Source: Desulfosporosinus nitroreducens (GTDB lineage: Bacteria > Bacillota > Desulfitobacteriia > Desulfitobacteriales > Desulfitobacteriaceae). From it: 64,000 nucleotides of DNA. A program made the position numbers and the translations under genes. The stretch covers positions 1 to 64,000 of the forward strand of contig NZ_JAMHFY010000005.1 of NCBI RefSeq assembly GCF_023897015.1, in the 5' to 3' direction. The notes beneath the pieces were generated by a model that searched no databases, was not told the origin of the DNA, and worked only from the letters and a program-made list of their open reading frames with translations. Shown piece after piece: positions 1 through 8,619 of the stretch. Numbering within the stretch: the first letter of the stretch is position 1; every line of letters starts with the position of its first letter.

Positions 1-539
1 GTGGTCATGAACGCTTTCTTAGCAGCCTCGCGTGCCGACACTTTAAAGAACCAAAAACCAATCAGCAAGTAGGAACAGAGTCCCACTAATTCCCAGAAAA
101 TAAAGAGCTGTAAGAGGTTCGTAGCGAGTACCATACCGAGCATGGACGAGGCAAATAAGGATTGGTACGCATAATAACGCGAAAAGCCCTCGTCTCCGTG
201 CATATATCCTAACGAATAGATCTGTACCATCGAAGCTACTAACGTAACAACAAACAACATCATGGCACTTAAGGGATCAACAATCGTCCCAAAATTGATC
301 TTTAACCCCACAATATTAAGCCAATTCACATTTACGATCGCAGGATGTTCCACAATTTCCGCACCCGCCTGAATAACGCCTAGGCCTATAGCTATAGCCA
401 AGCTTAATGAGGTGAGAATAGCGAGAATTGACACTGTGGAAGACAGTCTTTTGGATCGTTTCGTGACAAAGGCGATGATTAGGAACGACAAGAAGGGCAA
501 AGCAGGAATTAACCACGCCCACTGAAAGAGATCATGCAT
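1..539 (-). CDS. nuoL: NADH-quinone oxidoreductase subunit L, N-terminal part (cut by window edge)
   Basis: This is the proton-pumping, antiporter-like membrane subunit L of complex I. The reading frame is open from the ATG at 537-539 to the left edge, giving about 179 residues beginning MHDLFQW; the C-terminal two thirds lie outside the window. Hydrophobic helices and the conserved segment IFWELVGLCSYLLIG are visible, together with DPLSAMM and the SLGYMHGDE loop, all typical of NuoL N-termini. It follows nuoK by about 33 bp in the same operon. Subunits M and N would be expected next, beyond the edge. The family assignment is secure; the full length cannot be judged. Confidence 0.93.
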   Translation of the reverse strand, partial: MHDLFQWAWLIPALPFLSFLIIAFVTKRSKRLSSTVSILAILTSLSLAIAIGLGVIQAGAEIVEHPAIVNVNWLNIVGLKINFGTIVDPLSAMMLFVVTLVASMVQIYSLGYMHGDEGFSRYYAYQSLFASSMLGMVLATNLLQLFIFWELVGLCSYLLIGFWFFKVSAREAAKKAFMT

Positions 540-572
540 TTCCTTGAACACCTACCTTCTCCATAGTCTCTC

Positions 573-917
573 TTACCACTTCAACCAAGTTAATTCGTCG
601 ACATTGGTGGATTGACGATTACGATAAATTGTAATAATCAAGGCCAAACCGACAGCCACTTCGGCCGCCGCGACGACAATGACGAAAAGCGCTGCTACAT
701 GCCCTGTAAGCACATAGTGAATGTCGATCTTTTCGTTCCAAATAAACCGGTTGAACGCCACAAAATTAATATTTACCGCATTAAGCATCAGCTCAATGGA
801 CATTAGAACAGCGATAATATTTCTCTTGGCAAAAACTCCGTATAGTCCAATACAAAAGAGCATTGCTCCCACCAAGAGATACGTCGAAAGCCCCACACTA
901 AAATTTGCTAAACTCAT
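573..917 (-). CDS. nuoK: NADH-quinone oxidoreductase subunit K
   Basis: This is a small membrane subunit of complex I, 114 residues with three predicted transmembrane helices, thought to take part in proton translocation. The segment [15 protein letters not shown] carries the conserved glutamate of the second helix, and a further glutamate lies in the third helix ([11 protein letters not shown]), as in the family. The start overlaps the nuoJ stop in an ATGA arrangement, so translation is probably coupled. Length and position between nuoJ and nuoL are normal. Confidence 0.95.
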   Translation of the reverse strand: MSLANFSVGLSTYLLVGAMLFCIGLYGVFAKRNIIAVLMSIELMLNAVNINFVAFNRFIWNEKIDIHYVLTGHVAALFVIVVAAAEVAVGLALIITIYRNRQSTNVDELTWLKW

Positions 918-1423
918 TTGCTCTCGTTCACTCCCTTCGCCAAGATCACGGCACCCACTAAGGCTACGGTGAGCAATACTGCAGCTGCTTCAAAGGGAAT
1001 CATAAAGCGAGAGAGCAAGAGCAGGGAAAGATCCTCCGCTGATCCGCCGCTCGTCCACGGTTCGGCCAAAACCCGCCAGTCCGGATTCGTGAGAATCACT
1101 AGCGCTATGATGACAAAGACCGATCCCGAAACAAGGGCTCCCGCTAACCAACTTCGGTTTTCAGTATTGCTCTCACAGATATCTCCACGCAAGGTCAGCA
1201 TCACCGCAAAGACGACCATGAGGGATACTGCTGCAGTGTAGATCAATAACTGAACCGCTGCCAAAAAATCTGCATTCATGAGAATATACAGCACAGCAAC
1301 TCCAGAGAAAGACAGAGCCAGATAGAGCGCACTGTGCACAATGTTCTTAGAGGTCACAACACTCCAAGCTGCTGCAATCGACAGAATCGCAAAAATAAAG
1401 AAAACGATTGTGCTCACGCTCAC
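914..1423 (-). CDS. nuoJ: NADH-quinone oxidoreductase subunit J
   Basis: This is a membrane subunit of complex I, 169 residues with five hydrophobic segments, located in the membrane arm next to subunits A, H and K. The N-terminal region contains [21 protein letters not shown], characteristic of NuoJ. The gene overlaps nuoI upstream and nuoK downstream by 4 bp each (ATGA), indicating tight translational coupling. Nothing is unusual for the family. Confidence 0.94.
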   Translation of the reverse strand: MSVSTIVFFIFAILSIAAAWSVVTSKNIVHSALYLALSFSGVAVLYILMNADFLAAVQLLIYTAAVSLMVVFAVMLTLRGDICESNTENRSWLAGALVSGSVFVIIALVILTNPDWRVLAEPWTSGGSAEDLSLLLLSRFMIPFEAAAVLLTVALVGAVILAKGVNESK

Positions 1424-1821
1424 TCCACCTTCCCTTTTCGCTCGGCGCGTTTAATCATATCCCATTGCATGTCTTCCGGCTCATAAATCGCGTTTTCAAA
1501 TTCTTGAGTAACTTTCAAAGCCTTTGTAGGACAAACCTCAGCACACATACCACAGAACAGACAGCGACCTACATCCATATGATACGTTTTTAGAACTTTT
1601 TTATTGGCTTCATTCTTTTCACTGGTCAATTTGATAACTGAGTTAGGGCAGGCCATAGCGCACATATTGCATGATATGCACTTATCCCGTTCGAGCCCCA
1701 TGGAACTACGCACCCTAGTCGGAAGGTTAGGTTTTTCCTCAGGGTAAAACTCAGTGATATTCGGACCGACCATGCGTTTGAATGTGATGCCTAAACCTTG
1801 TAGTAGACCTTTACCAAACAC
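1420..1821 (-). CDS. nuoI: NADH-quinone oxidoreductase subunit I (2x[4Fe-4S] ferredoxin)
   Basis: This peripheral-arm subunit carries clusters N6a and N6b and passes electrons towards NuoB. The 133-residue protein has two ferredoxin motifs: Cys48, 51, 54 and 58 (CISCNMCAMACP) and Cys87, 90, 93 and 97 (CLFCGMCAEVCP). All eight ligands are present. It is slightly short but complete. It lies between nuoH (4 bp gap) and nuoJ (4 bp overlap). Because the operon has no NuoEFG, electrons must enter this subunit from a donor encoded elsewhere, possibly ferredoxin; that is inference. Confidence 0.95.
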   Translation of the reverse strand: MFGKGLLQGLGITFKRMVGPNITEFYPEEKPNLPTRVRSSMGLERDKCISCNMCAMACPNSVIKLTSEKNEANKKVLKTYHMDVGRCLFCGMCAEVCPTKALKVTQEFENAIYEPEDMQWDMIKRAERKGKVE

Positions 1822-1825
1822 TGTG

Positions 1826-2893
1826 TCACCCTCCCATCACGAATCGGTAAATGTAAATTCCCAGACCCGTTAACAAAATGTTCACTATTGAAAGCGGTAA
1901 CAAGACCTTCCACGCCAAGTGCATTAAATGGTCAATTCGAATCCTTGGGAAGGTCCACCGAACCCACATCATCATGAAAATCATAACCCCAACTTTCATG
2001 AAGAACCAAACATAACCCGGCAGGAAAGCAGGACCCTGCCAACCGCCTAAAAATACCGTAGCAGCAAGTGCAGACATTGCCGTCATGTTTCCGTACTCTC
2101 CAAGGAAAAATAATCCCCAGCGAAGTCCAGTATACTCTGTAAACGGCCCTGCAACCACTTCCTGATCCGCTTCAACCAGGTCGAACGGTGCTCGGTTAAG
2201 TTCTGCCAAGCCCGCAATCATAAAAATTACAAACGCCAGAGGTTGAAGAACAATAAAAGGAATAGTGCCTTGAGCTTCTACGATAACCCCTAAGTTAAAC
2301 GACTGAGTGATCATAACGACCCCGAGTAAGGAGAAGAGCAAGGGGATTTCGTAACTGATCATTTGAGCTACTGCCCTCATCCCCCCAAGTAAGGAGTATT
2401 TATTATTGGATCCCCATCCAGCCATTAAGAAACACAGGGTTGAAATTGAGGAGATAGCTACAAAGTATAAGATACCTAAATCAATATTTATCGGTGCCAT
2501 ATCCTTCCCATAAGGTATGACAGCCAAGGTCATCATTGGGAGACAGAAGATAATCATTGGTGCAATTTTAAAAATAAGCTTATCTGCACCGGCCGGGGTA
2601 ACATCTTCTTTACCCATGAGTTTTAATGCATCAGCTATAGTCTGAAACCATCCGCGCGGACCGAGACGATTGGGCCCTGGCCTTTGTGAAGTCCAACCTG
2701 CTACTTTGCGTTCAAGTAAGATCAAAATCAAAGCAGCCAGGACAACAATGATAACCACGATGATAAAATTAATGACATTCATGGTTAAATTAGCCCAAAC
2801 TGATTGGGGATCCGCAAAAAGACCACGGATGGCATCCGCAATAATCAAAAACAGATTATTTAGAGTCTCCAACAGGTAATTTAGAGTCTCCAT
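1826..2893 (-). CDS. nuoH: NADH-quinone oxidoreductase subunit H
   Basis: This membrane subunit contributes to the quinone site and links the peripheral and membrane arms. The 355-residue protein has about eight helices and the conserved [16 protein letters not shown] and [15 protein letters not shown] segments, plus the acidic quinone-pocket loop [14 protein letters not shown]. Its first 15 codons contain a tandem 21-bp duplication that repeats ETLN (residues 2-8 and 9-15), so the extreme N-terminus is locally duplicated. It is followed closely by nuoI and preceded by nuoD with a 25-bp gap. Confidence 0.96.
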   Translation of the reverse strand: METLNYLLETLNNLFLIIADAIRGLFADPQSVWANLTMNVINFIIVVIIVVLAALILILLERKVAGWTSQRPGPNRLGPRGWFQTIADALKLMGKEDVTPAGADKLIFKIAPMIIFCLPMMTLAVIPYGKDMAPINIDLGILYFVAISSISTLCFLMAGWGSNNKYSLLGGMRAVAQMISYEIPLLFSLLGVVMITQSFNLGVIVEAQGTIPFIVLQPLAFVIFMIAGLAELNRAPFDLVEADQEVVAGPFTEYTGLRWGLFFLGEYGNMTAMSALAATVFLGGWQGPAFLPGYVWFFMKVGVMIFMMMWVRWTFPRIRIDHLMHLAWKVLLPLSIVNILLTGLGIYIYRFVMGG

Positions 2894-2918
2894 CTTATTC
2901 TCCCCTCATCGCAATTTA

Positions 2919-4022
2919 CTACTTATCAACTTCACCCAATACAGCATCTAAGGTGGCGAAAATAGCTACAACATCTTGAATTTTCCAGCCTTTGGCTACT
3001 ATCGGGAGCATTTGTAAGTTTATGAATGTAGCTGGTCTGATACGGAGCCGTGTCGGCTTAGTTGTTCCGTCACTGACAATATAAAATCCTAGTTCCCCTT
3101 TGGGGTTCTCAACACGGTGATATACTTCCCCCACAGGAGGCTTAATAACTTTAGGCACCTTAGCCATAATCGGACCGCCAGGAATATCACGTACTGCTTG
3201 CTTGATGATTTTGATACTTTCCACGATCTCATCCATCCGAATTATAGTACGATCATAGCTATCGCAACCCGTTCGAACAGGCACATCAAAATCAAATCGG
3301 TCGTAGATACTGTAAGGTTCCGCTTTACGCACGTCATAATCGACACCGGACGCTCGTAAGACGGGTCCCGTGATCGACAGGTTTTCCGCCATTTCCTTGG
3401 TTAAGATACCCACGTTCTTTAACCGACCCATAGCAATTTCATTTCCAAAAAAGATGCCATAATATTCTTCAAGCATCTCTGGTGTGTCGTCAAGGAACGA
3501 TTGTAAGGCAGGCCAGAATTCTTCCGGTGGCTCTGCACTCATTCCTCCTATTCTCATAATGTTAACTGTCAAGCGACTTCCTGCGGTCATCTCATACATA
3601 TCGCAAATCCGTTCACGATCACGGAAAGCATAAGACCAGGCTGACCAGCCCGCCATATCAAGTGCTGTACTGGCAATACAGACCTGATGGCTGGCAATCC
3701 GGGCAAGTTCCCCGAAGATAACCCGCAGATACTCAGCGCGTTCTGGAATTTCAACCCCCATGAGCTTCTCAACAGTTTGTACGTAGGCCCAGTTATTATG
3801 CGGAGACGCCAAGTAGTCCAACCGATCCGTATAAGGAATGAACTGTGAATAGGTTCGACTTTCGGCTAGTTTTTCCATACCCCGATGTAAATATCCGATT
3901 TTAGGCTCAATATTCGTAACTGTTTCTCCTGCTAAATGGACCACCATGCGGAACAAACCGTGCATACTCGGGTGCTGGGGGCCCATGTTTAAGATCAGTT
4001 CTTCTGTTTTTTCAATAGACAT
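2919..4022 (-). CDS. nuoD: NADH-quinone oxidoreductase subunit D
   Basis: This is the 49-kDa-type peripheral subunit that forms the quinone-binding cavity with NuoB and descends from the [NiFe]-hydrogenase large subunit. The 367 residues begin with ILNMGPQHPSMHGLFR, which contains the quinone-site histidines, and include the conserved GYLHRGMEKLAE and DYLASPHNNWAY segments. It ends FATLDAVLGEVDK, matching the family C-terminus. The gene follows nuoC by 11 bp and is a separate D subunit rather than a C-D fusion. Confidence 0.96.
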   Translation of the reverse strand: MSIEKTEELILNMGPQHPSMHGLFRMVVHLAGETVTNIEPKIGYLHRGMEKLAESRTYSQFIPYTDRLDYLASPHNNWAYVQTVEKLMGVEIPERAEYLRVIFGELARIASHQVCIASTALDMAGWSAWSYAFRDRERICDMYEMTAGSRLTVNIMRIGGMSAEPPEEFWPALQSFLDDTPEMLEEYYGIFFGNEIAMGRLKNVGILTKEMAENLSITGPVLRASGVDYDVRKAEPYSIYDRFDFDVPVRTGCDSYDRTIIRMDEIVESIKIIKQAVRDIPGGPIMAKVPKVIKPPVGEVYHRVENPKGELGFYIVSDGTTKPTRLRIRPATFINLQMLPIVAKGWKIQDVVAIFATLDAVLGEVDK

Positions 4023-4033
4023 GACGTTTCCCC

Positions 4034-4522
4034 CTATTCCCCTTCTATTCGTGTACGCACGACATTTCGAACCTCTATGGGTTCAGTCACATAATCTTTG
4101 CGCAACGGATATCCTTCAAAATCATCCCACATGTAAATACGTTTTAAATTGGGATGTCCCTTAAATTTGATGCCAAACATATCATACGCTTCACGCTCAA
4201 GATAGTTTGCGCCCTCCCAAATGCGAGTTACGGAGTCAATCACCGGGTTTTCACGGTCCATAGTTGCCTTCACTCTCATGAGCTGCGGTCCATGGAGGCT
4301 TGATAATTGATAGACGACTTCAATATGGTCCCCACTGTCTACTCCACATAAATCGTGCAGAAAATCACATGGGACATCGGGAAAGCTTTTGGCTCCCGTT
4401 AACGCTTCAATGATGTAGGTCGCTTGAACTTTCAACACGAGTACCCCAAAACTTTCTTCGACTACACCGTTAACACGGGAGGCAAGTTCGTTTACATAGC
4501 GGCTCAATACTTTATTTTCCAT
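4034..4522 (-). CDS. nuoC: NADH-quinone oxidoreductase subunit C
   Basis: This is the 30-kDa-type peripheral subunit of complex I that packs against NuoD and NuoB. The 162 residues include the signature [21 protein letters not shown], here ending in the bacterial form [15 protein letters not shown]. The ATG overlaps the end of nuoB by 11 bp, consistent with coupled translation. It is complete and of normal length. Confidence 0.95.
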   Translation of the reverse strand: MENKVLSRYVNELASRVNGVVEESFGVLVLKVQATYIIEALTGAKSFPDVPCDFLHDLCGVDSGDHIEVVYQLSSLHGPQLMRVKATMDRENPVIDSVTRIWEGANYLEREAYDMFGIKFKGHPNLKRIYMWDDFEGYPLRKDYVTEPIEVRNVVRTRIEGE

Positions 4523-5033
4523 GTCTCATTAACCTCACCTTAGCGGGATTTGAAACTTTATATTGAAGTTGCAAAAGCCCATAAATTAAGGATTCTGGCC
4601 TTGGAGGGCAACCTGGGATGTAAACGTCTACTGGTAAGATTTTATCGACGCCCGCAAGCATGGAGTAGGAATCGACAAAGGGACCTCCTGCATTCGCACA
4701 ACTACCCATGGCGATCACCCATTTTGGCTCAGGCATTTGGTCATAAATTCTTCTTAACAGGGGAGCCATCTTACGAGTACAAGTCCCCGCAACGATCATG
4801 ACATCGGCTTGACGAGGTGAGGCACGGAAAACCTCATATCCAAAGCGGGAAATGTCATAACGAGGTCCGCCAGTAGCCATCATTTCAATCGCACAGCAAG
4901 CTAAGCCCAAAGTAACCGGCCAAAAGGAATGCCCTCTTGCCCAGTTCAAGGCCTTATCAATCGTAGTAACTAAAACATTTTTTTCTATCAACGTTTCTTC
5001 TTCACGAAGACGTTTTTCTGAAGCTACATCCAC
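4512..5033 (-). CDS. nuoB: NADH-quinone oxidoreductase subunit B (cluster N2), GTG start
   Basis: This subunit binds the terminal [4Fe-4S] cluster N2, which reduces quinone. With the start at the GTG at 5031-5033 the protein is 173 residues beginning [13 protein letters not shown]. The ligands are the Cys46-Cys47 pair, Cys112 and Cys142, with spacing that matches the family. A longer open frame reaches an ATG at 5144, but it would read through 120 bp of nuoA and adds a non-conserved N-terminus. The GTG is preceded by AAGGTG at a suitable distance. The nuoA stop lies 10 nt inside nuoB, so the two are translationally coupled. Confidence 0.95.
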   Translation of the reverse strand: MDVASEKRLREEETLIEKNVLVTTIDKALNWARGHSFWPVTLGLACCAIEMMATGGPRYDISRFGYEVFRASPRQADVMIVAGTCTRKMAPLLRRIYDQMPEPKWVIAMGSCANAGGPFVDSYSMLAGVDKILPVDVYIPGCPPRPESLIYGLLQLQYKVSNPAKVRLMRHGK

Positions 5034-5383
5034 TCTAGAGCACCTTCTTTCCAAGCATACCAGAAACCAACTAAGAGAATGACAATAAAGATAAACATCT
5101 CCACAAAGGCAAATGTCCCCAGTTTTTGGAATGTTAAGGCCCAAGGATACAAGAAAACTGTTTCAACACTAAAAGCTGCAAAAACTAAAGCATACATAAA
5201 ATAATTGCTCTTGAATCCAAGCCATGTTCTTCCGATGGTCTCGTTACCACATTCATAAGTTGTCAACTTCTCTTTATGCGGTTTGTTGGGCGCTAGCAAT
5301 TTTGGCATAATCATCATAATGATGGATACTGCCATTGCTCCAACAAGAAACACACCTACACCAGCAAAATTATTATCATACAT
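5024..5383 (-). CDS. nuoA: NADH-quinone oxidoreductase subunit A
   Basis: This small membrane subunit of complex I is 119 residues with three transmembrane helices. The loop [13 protein letters not shown] contains the conserved cysteine and acidic residues of NuoA near the quinone channel. A strong ribosome-binding site, GGGAGGT, sits 7 nt before the ATG. It is the first gene of the operon: a promoter lies upstream and no nuoE/F/G is present before rnhB. Eleven-subunit operons of this kind are known in Desulfitobacterium-type bacteria. Confidence 0.95.
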   Translation of the reverse strand: MYDNNFAGVGVFLVGAMAVSIIMMIMPKLLAPNKPHKEKLTTYECGNETIGRTWLGFKSNYFMYALVFAAFSVETVFLYPWALTFQKLGTFAFVEMFIFIVILLVGFWYAWKEGALEWM

Positions 5384-5439
5384 TCGGATTACCTCCCTTC
5401 ATAAAAATTTCTGATATCATGCTTCTATTAGCTACTCAT

Positions 5440-5468
5440 ATTTTGCCACAACCATAGATTTCGGTCAA
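5440..5468 (-). promoter_or_regulatory. Probable sigma-A promoter of the nuo operon
   Basis: Read on the minus strand, TTGACC is followed after 17 bp by CAAAAT. The site lies 57 bp upstream of the nuoA ATG and just after the rnhB stop. The -35 box is five of six and the -10 box four of six relative to consensus. Confidence 0.55.
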
Positions 5469-5497
5469 TTTAATAGTGTTTTCCGTAATTTCTTGCT

Positions 5498-6280
5498 TTA
5501 GCTAATAGATGTCTCTTGCCTCACCGGTGCAAAACTTTTGCGGTGAAGCGGACATGGCCCTAAGCGCTTTAGAACCTGCATGTGTTCACTTGTGCCATAC
5601 CCTTTGTTCTTAGAAAACGTATATTCCGGATAGAGAGAATGAAGTTGAACCATTAGTCGATCACGGGTCACCTTCGCTAAAATCGAGGCCGCCGCGATTG
5701 ACGCACTTAAGTGGTCACCCCCTATGAGAGGAAGCTGTGGAAGTTGTACATCTGGAAGATTTAAGGCGTCTATTAGTAAATAATGAGGGCGAATTGTCAA
5801 GCCTTCTATGGAGCGCTTCATAGCTAATTTCGTTGCCTGCAAAATATTTAGGGCATCAATCTCTGCCGGTTCAGCACTTCCGATAGCATAATCAATCGCC
5901 TGCTTTTGAATTTGTATAAAGAGCTTTTCCCGTTTACTTTCTGTCAGCATCTTGGAATCATTTAGCCCAGGAAGATCAAATTTTGCCGGCAGAATACAGG
6001 CTCCAGCGACAACCGGCCCCGCCAGCGGTCCGCGACCTGCTTCATCAACTCCTGCTAACAATAAATAACCTTGCTTCCAAAGCTTGTTTTCTTCAACGAG
6101 CAGTTGTTGTATACGAGCTTGTTCCAGCGCTTGTGCCTGCTGGTACTTGACAAGTTGAACTGCTAGTCTGCGAACTCCCTGACGCGAGTCGTTCTGACAA
6201 GCACATATCATACGAGGGGAAGGATCTCTATAGAGTGCTTCTTGAACTTCCCGAATATTCATTTGGGATAACGGTTCCAC
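5498..6280 (-). CDS. rnhB: Ribonuclease HII
   Basis: This enzyme cleaves the RNA strand of RNA-DNA hybrids, including single ribonucleotides left in DNA. The 260-residue protein has a long N-terminal extension of about 70 residues, as in the B. subtilis enzyme, then LLAGVDEAGRGPLAGP with the catalytic Asp79-Glu80 pair. Downstream conserved segments LNDSKMLTESKR and KNKGYGTSEHM are present. The preferred start is the GTG at 6278-6280, which has GGAG 6-7 nt upstream; an in-frame ATG six codons later is the alternative. It is the last gene of the conserved rplS-rbgA-rnhB string, with 140 AT-rich bases before it. Confidence 0.94.
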   Translation of the reverse strand: MEPLSQMNIREVQEALYRDPSPRMICACQNDSRQGVRRLAVQLVKYQQAQALEQARIQQLLVEENKLWKQGYLLLAGVDEAGRGPLAGPVVAGACILPAKFDLPGLNDSKMLTESKREKLFIQIQKQAIDYAIGSAEPAEIDALNILQATKLAMKRSIEGLTIRPHYLLIDALNLPDVQLPQLPLIGGDHLSASIAAASILAKVTRDRLMVQLHSLYPEYTFSKNKGYGTSEHMQVLKRLGPCPLHRKSFAPVRQETSIS

Positions 6281-6420
6281 ACTTTTCTCCTCTTCTCTCC
6301 CTAAAATTCATTTCGACATGCAGAGGCAATTACCTCTTATCTAGCTATCAATCTTCAATATACACGCAATAGTTTCAATATTTAGAAATTTACTAATGTT
6401 TTTTTATTTACATAATATTT

Positions 6421-7251
6421 TTATTTATCAAGATGATCCATAGTTATTGGTCCAAGTTGTCCCATTCGAAGATCCCTAAGAAATATTTGAGCTGCTTTAA
6501 GCGTATCGACACGTCCACCATGAATTAAGCATCCCCGTTTACGACCTAAGCTCTCCAGTGTAACCTCAGATTCTTCGATCTTATAGCGGGACAGAGAATT
6601 TGGGGAATGTAGATTTAACCAGTCGATAATCCAATTCGACAGTTCCTCAATATCAAAAACATCATCTTTTATGGCCCCAAGTGCTGCTAGTTTTTTTCCG
6701 ACTTCAACATCATCAAACTTCGGCCATAACATTCCCGGCGTATCTAACAGCTCAACTCGTTCATGAATCCGCACCCATTGATTTCCTCGAGTAACGCCTG
6801 GTTTGTTACCCACTTTTGCTTGAGCTCCACCTGTCAATTGGTTAATCAAGGAGGACTTTCCGATATTTGGAATACCTACAATCATTACTTTTATCATTTG
6901 TGGGCGAATACCCTTTTCAGCTTGTTTTGCTTGTTTAGCAAGGACCATGCGTTCAAGTTCCGGTACGATCTGTTTAACACCTACCCCTGTAGTTGCACTA
7001 ACAGCGTAAACAGGACTCAATTCTTTTAAGTGCTTAAGCCACTTCGACGTCCAATTAGAATCCGCTAAATCAGCTTTGTTAAGCAACAGCAACCTCGCCT
7101 TATTGCCAAGCAAATTATTCAGCATTGGATTACGACTGCTGACCGGTATCCTCGCATCTGCAAGTTCTAACACAACATCCACCCATTTTAGTTGTTCTAA
7201 CAGAAGCCGTCTCGTTTTAGCCATATGTCCCGGAAACCATTGAATACTCAT
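6421..7251 (-). CDS. rbgA: Ribosome biogenesis GTPase RbgA (YlqF)
   Basis: This is a circularly permuted GTPase that acts in late assembly of the 50S subunit. In the 276-residue protein the G motifs appear in permuted order: G4 NKAD at 58-61, G1 GIPNIGKS at 126-133, and G3 DTPG at 170-173. The N-terminal SIQWFPGHMAKTRR is the typical RbgA signature, and a C-terminal helical domain follows. It sits between lepB and rnhB exactly as ylqF does in B. subtilis. Confidence 0.95.
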   Translation of the reverse strand: MSIQWFPGHMAKTRRLLLEQLKWVDVVLELADARIPVSSRNPMLNNLLGNKARLLLLNKADLADSNWTSKWLKHLKELSPVYAVSATTGVGVKQIVPELERMVLAKQAKQAEKGIRPQMIKVMIVGIPNIGKSSLINQLTGGAQAKVGNKPGVTRGNQWVRIHERVELLDTPGMLWPKFDDVEVGKKLAALGAIKDDVFDIEELSNWIIDWLNLHSPNSLSRYKIEESEVTLESLGRKRGCLIHGGRVDTLKAAQIFLRDLRMGQLGPITMDHLDK

Positions 7252-7297
7252 GAAAACCTCTCTTCATCCTTCTCAAACTTTTCTTTAGCTCATATAT

Positions 7298-7822
7298 TTA
7301 ACTTGCTCTCGAAATAAATCTAAACCTCTGAAAAGGGTAATATACTAACCATGCTTTTCCTAACAGATAGTTCTTGGGAAGAAGCCCCCATTCTCTCGAG
7401 TCTTCACTCTCACGGCGATTATCTCCTAAGACAAAGACCTTTCCCTCCGGCACCCTTTCCGGACCATAGGGGGGGTAATCACCGGGTTTAACGTAAGGTT
7501 CAGGAATAGCATCCCCATTTACAAAAACTTTATTATCACGCAATTCTACAGTTTCGCCTTCAGCCGCAATAACCCGTTTTACAAAGGTTCGCTTTAAATC
7601 CTTGGGAAAGGCAAACACTACAACATCTCCTCGAGTTGGAGCCCAGAAGCGGTACGAAAGACGATTAACGAGAATGTGGTCTCCCGGAGCCATGCCAGGT
7701 TCCATGGAGGGAGTTGGAATCAAATACGGTTGAAATACTACCCAACGCAATATTCCGCCAGCCAGTATAACTACGCCAATAATACCCAAAAGCCATTTTG
7801 TCTTTGTTCTCTTATTTTCCAT
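7298..7822 (-). CDS. lepB: Signal peptidase I
   Basis: This membrane-anchored serine protease removes signal peptides from exported proteins. The 174-residue protein has one N-terminal transmembrane helix (about 10-30). The catalytic serine is Ser39 in PTPSMEPG and the general-base lysine is Lys82 in FVKRVIA. The C-terminal box VFVLGDNRRESEDSREWG is well conserved. GGGGAG precedes the ATG. It follows rplS after a terminator and a 300-bp spacer, so it may have its own promoter. Confidence 0.95.
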   Translation of the reverse strand: MENKRTKTKWLLGIIGVVILAGGILRWVVFQPYLIPTPSMEPGMAPGDHILVNRLSYRFWAPTRGDVVVFAFPKDLKRTFVKRVIAAEGETVELRDNKVFVNGDAIPEPYVKPGDYPPYGPERVPEGKVFVLGDNRRESEDSREWGLLPKNYLLGKAWLVYYPFQRFRFISRAS

Positions 7823-8085
7823 CGTAACGCTCCCCTCTTGAACTACTCTTTAGTATGAACAAGATTCCTCGGAGCATACGCTAAAGAAGCATAAAAATCT
7901 ATTATTAATCATTTGGTTGCTCTATTACTGCAAAGTCTGCGATTTTTGACGGTATAAAGAAGCCATGTCTCTGTAAACCCGTGTGTCCGCAGGATATGTA
8001 AAGTGTCCCTCTATCCGCATGACTTGAGCAAGAATGTTCGATATAGCGACCACGGATGGCCAGTCGGATTATGCTTCTGACAAGT
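7823..8085 (-). other. Intergenic spacer between rplS terminator and lepB
   Basis: I see no credible gene in this stretch. It should hold the lepB promoter, but no pair of boxes stands out. A short segment near 8050-8071 (GGATGGCCAGTCGGAT) resembles the end of the palindromic 50-bp module described near 18500, so a decayed repeat is possible. Confidence 0.3.
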
Positions 8086-8114
8086 AAAAAAAAAGAGCCA
8101 GATTGCTCCAGCTC
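8086..8114 (-). terminator. Rho-independent terminator after rplS
   Basis: On the minus strand an 8-bp stem including two G-U pairs encloses a GCAA tetraloop and is followed by nine T residues. It begins about 10 bp after the rplS stop codon and should separate rplS from lepB transcription. Confidence 0.88.
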
Positions 8115-8123
8115 AATTATTTC

Positions 8124-8471
8124 CTAGCCGATACGACGGTCGCGAATCCGTGCCGCCTTACCTGATAGTCCACGTAAATAGTAAAGCTTAGCCCGGCGAA
8201 CAATACCCCGACGAGCCACCTCAATTTTTTCCAAGCGTGGTGAATGCAAAGGGAAAGTTCGTTCTACCCCGACTCCAGCGAAGACACGTCGAACTGTAAA
8301 AGTCTCTCGAATGCCGCCACCTTTCATTGCGATGACAAGCCCTTCAAAAACCTGAATACGTTCACGAGTTCCCTCAACAATGCGCACATGTACACGAACC
8401 GTATCACCTGGGCGGAAGTTAGGAAGATCCTTCTTCATTTGTTCTTCTTCAATCATGCGAATATAATCCAT
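8124..8471 (-). CDS. rplS: 50S ribosomal protein L19
   Basis: This 115-residue protein sits at the 30S-50S interface. It contains [26 protein letters not shown] and the basic tail [14 protein letters not shown], both typical of L19. A purine-rich ribosome-binding site (AAGGAAGGGGGG) precedes the ATG. It forms its own transcription unit, with a promoter and a probable leader structure upstream and a terminator directly downstream. Confidence 0.97.
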   Translation of the reverse strand: MDYIRMIEEEQMKKDLPNFRPGDTVRVHVRIVEGTRERIQVFEGLVIAMKGGGIRETFTVRRVFAGVGVERTFPLHSPRLEKIEVARRGIVRRAKLYYLRGLSGKAARIRDRRIG

Positions 8472-8494
8472 TAAAAATCCCCCCTTCCTTGCCT

Positions 8495-8532
8495 AGATGT
8501 TCATACACTGATTCACAGCGAGCGGACCATCT
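8495..8532 (-). promoter_or_regulatory. Candidate L19 autoregulatory leader hairpin
   Basis: In the rplS leader, AGATG pairs with CATCT around an inner CGCTG/CAGTG hairpin with a TGAAT loop. Position and shape fit the known Firmicute L19 leader RNA, but I am matching from memory. A covariance search with the Rfam L19 leader model would decide it. Confidence 0.45.
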
Positions 8533-8547
8533 ATATCAGACCAATTT

Positions 8548-8576
8548 ATATTATCACAACCTGTTTAGTTATGCAA
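8548..8576 (-). promoter_or_regulatory. Probable sigma-A promoter of rplS
   Basis: TTGCAT and TAATAT are separated by 17 bp on the minus strand, in the gap between the methyltransferase gene and rplS. This places the transcription start just upstream of the leader hairpin. Confidence 0.6.
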
Positions 8577-8619
8577 CAAATTTCAAGAGCATCTTCCTTT
8601 ACCTGTAGATAATCCGTGC

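Noticed and set aside
5034-5144. N-terminal extension of nuoB
   Set aside because: It lies inside nuoA in another frame, is not conserved, and a better GTG start with a ribosome-binding site exists at 5033.
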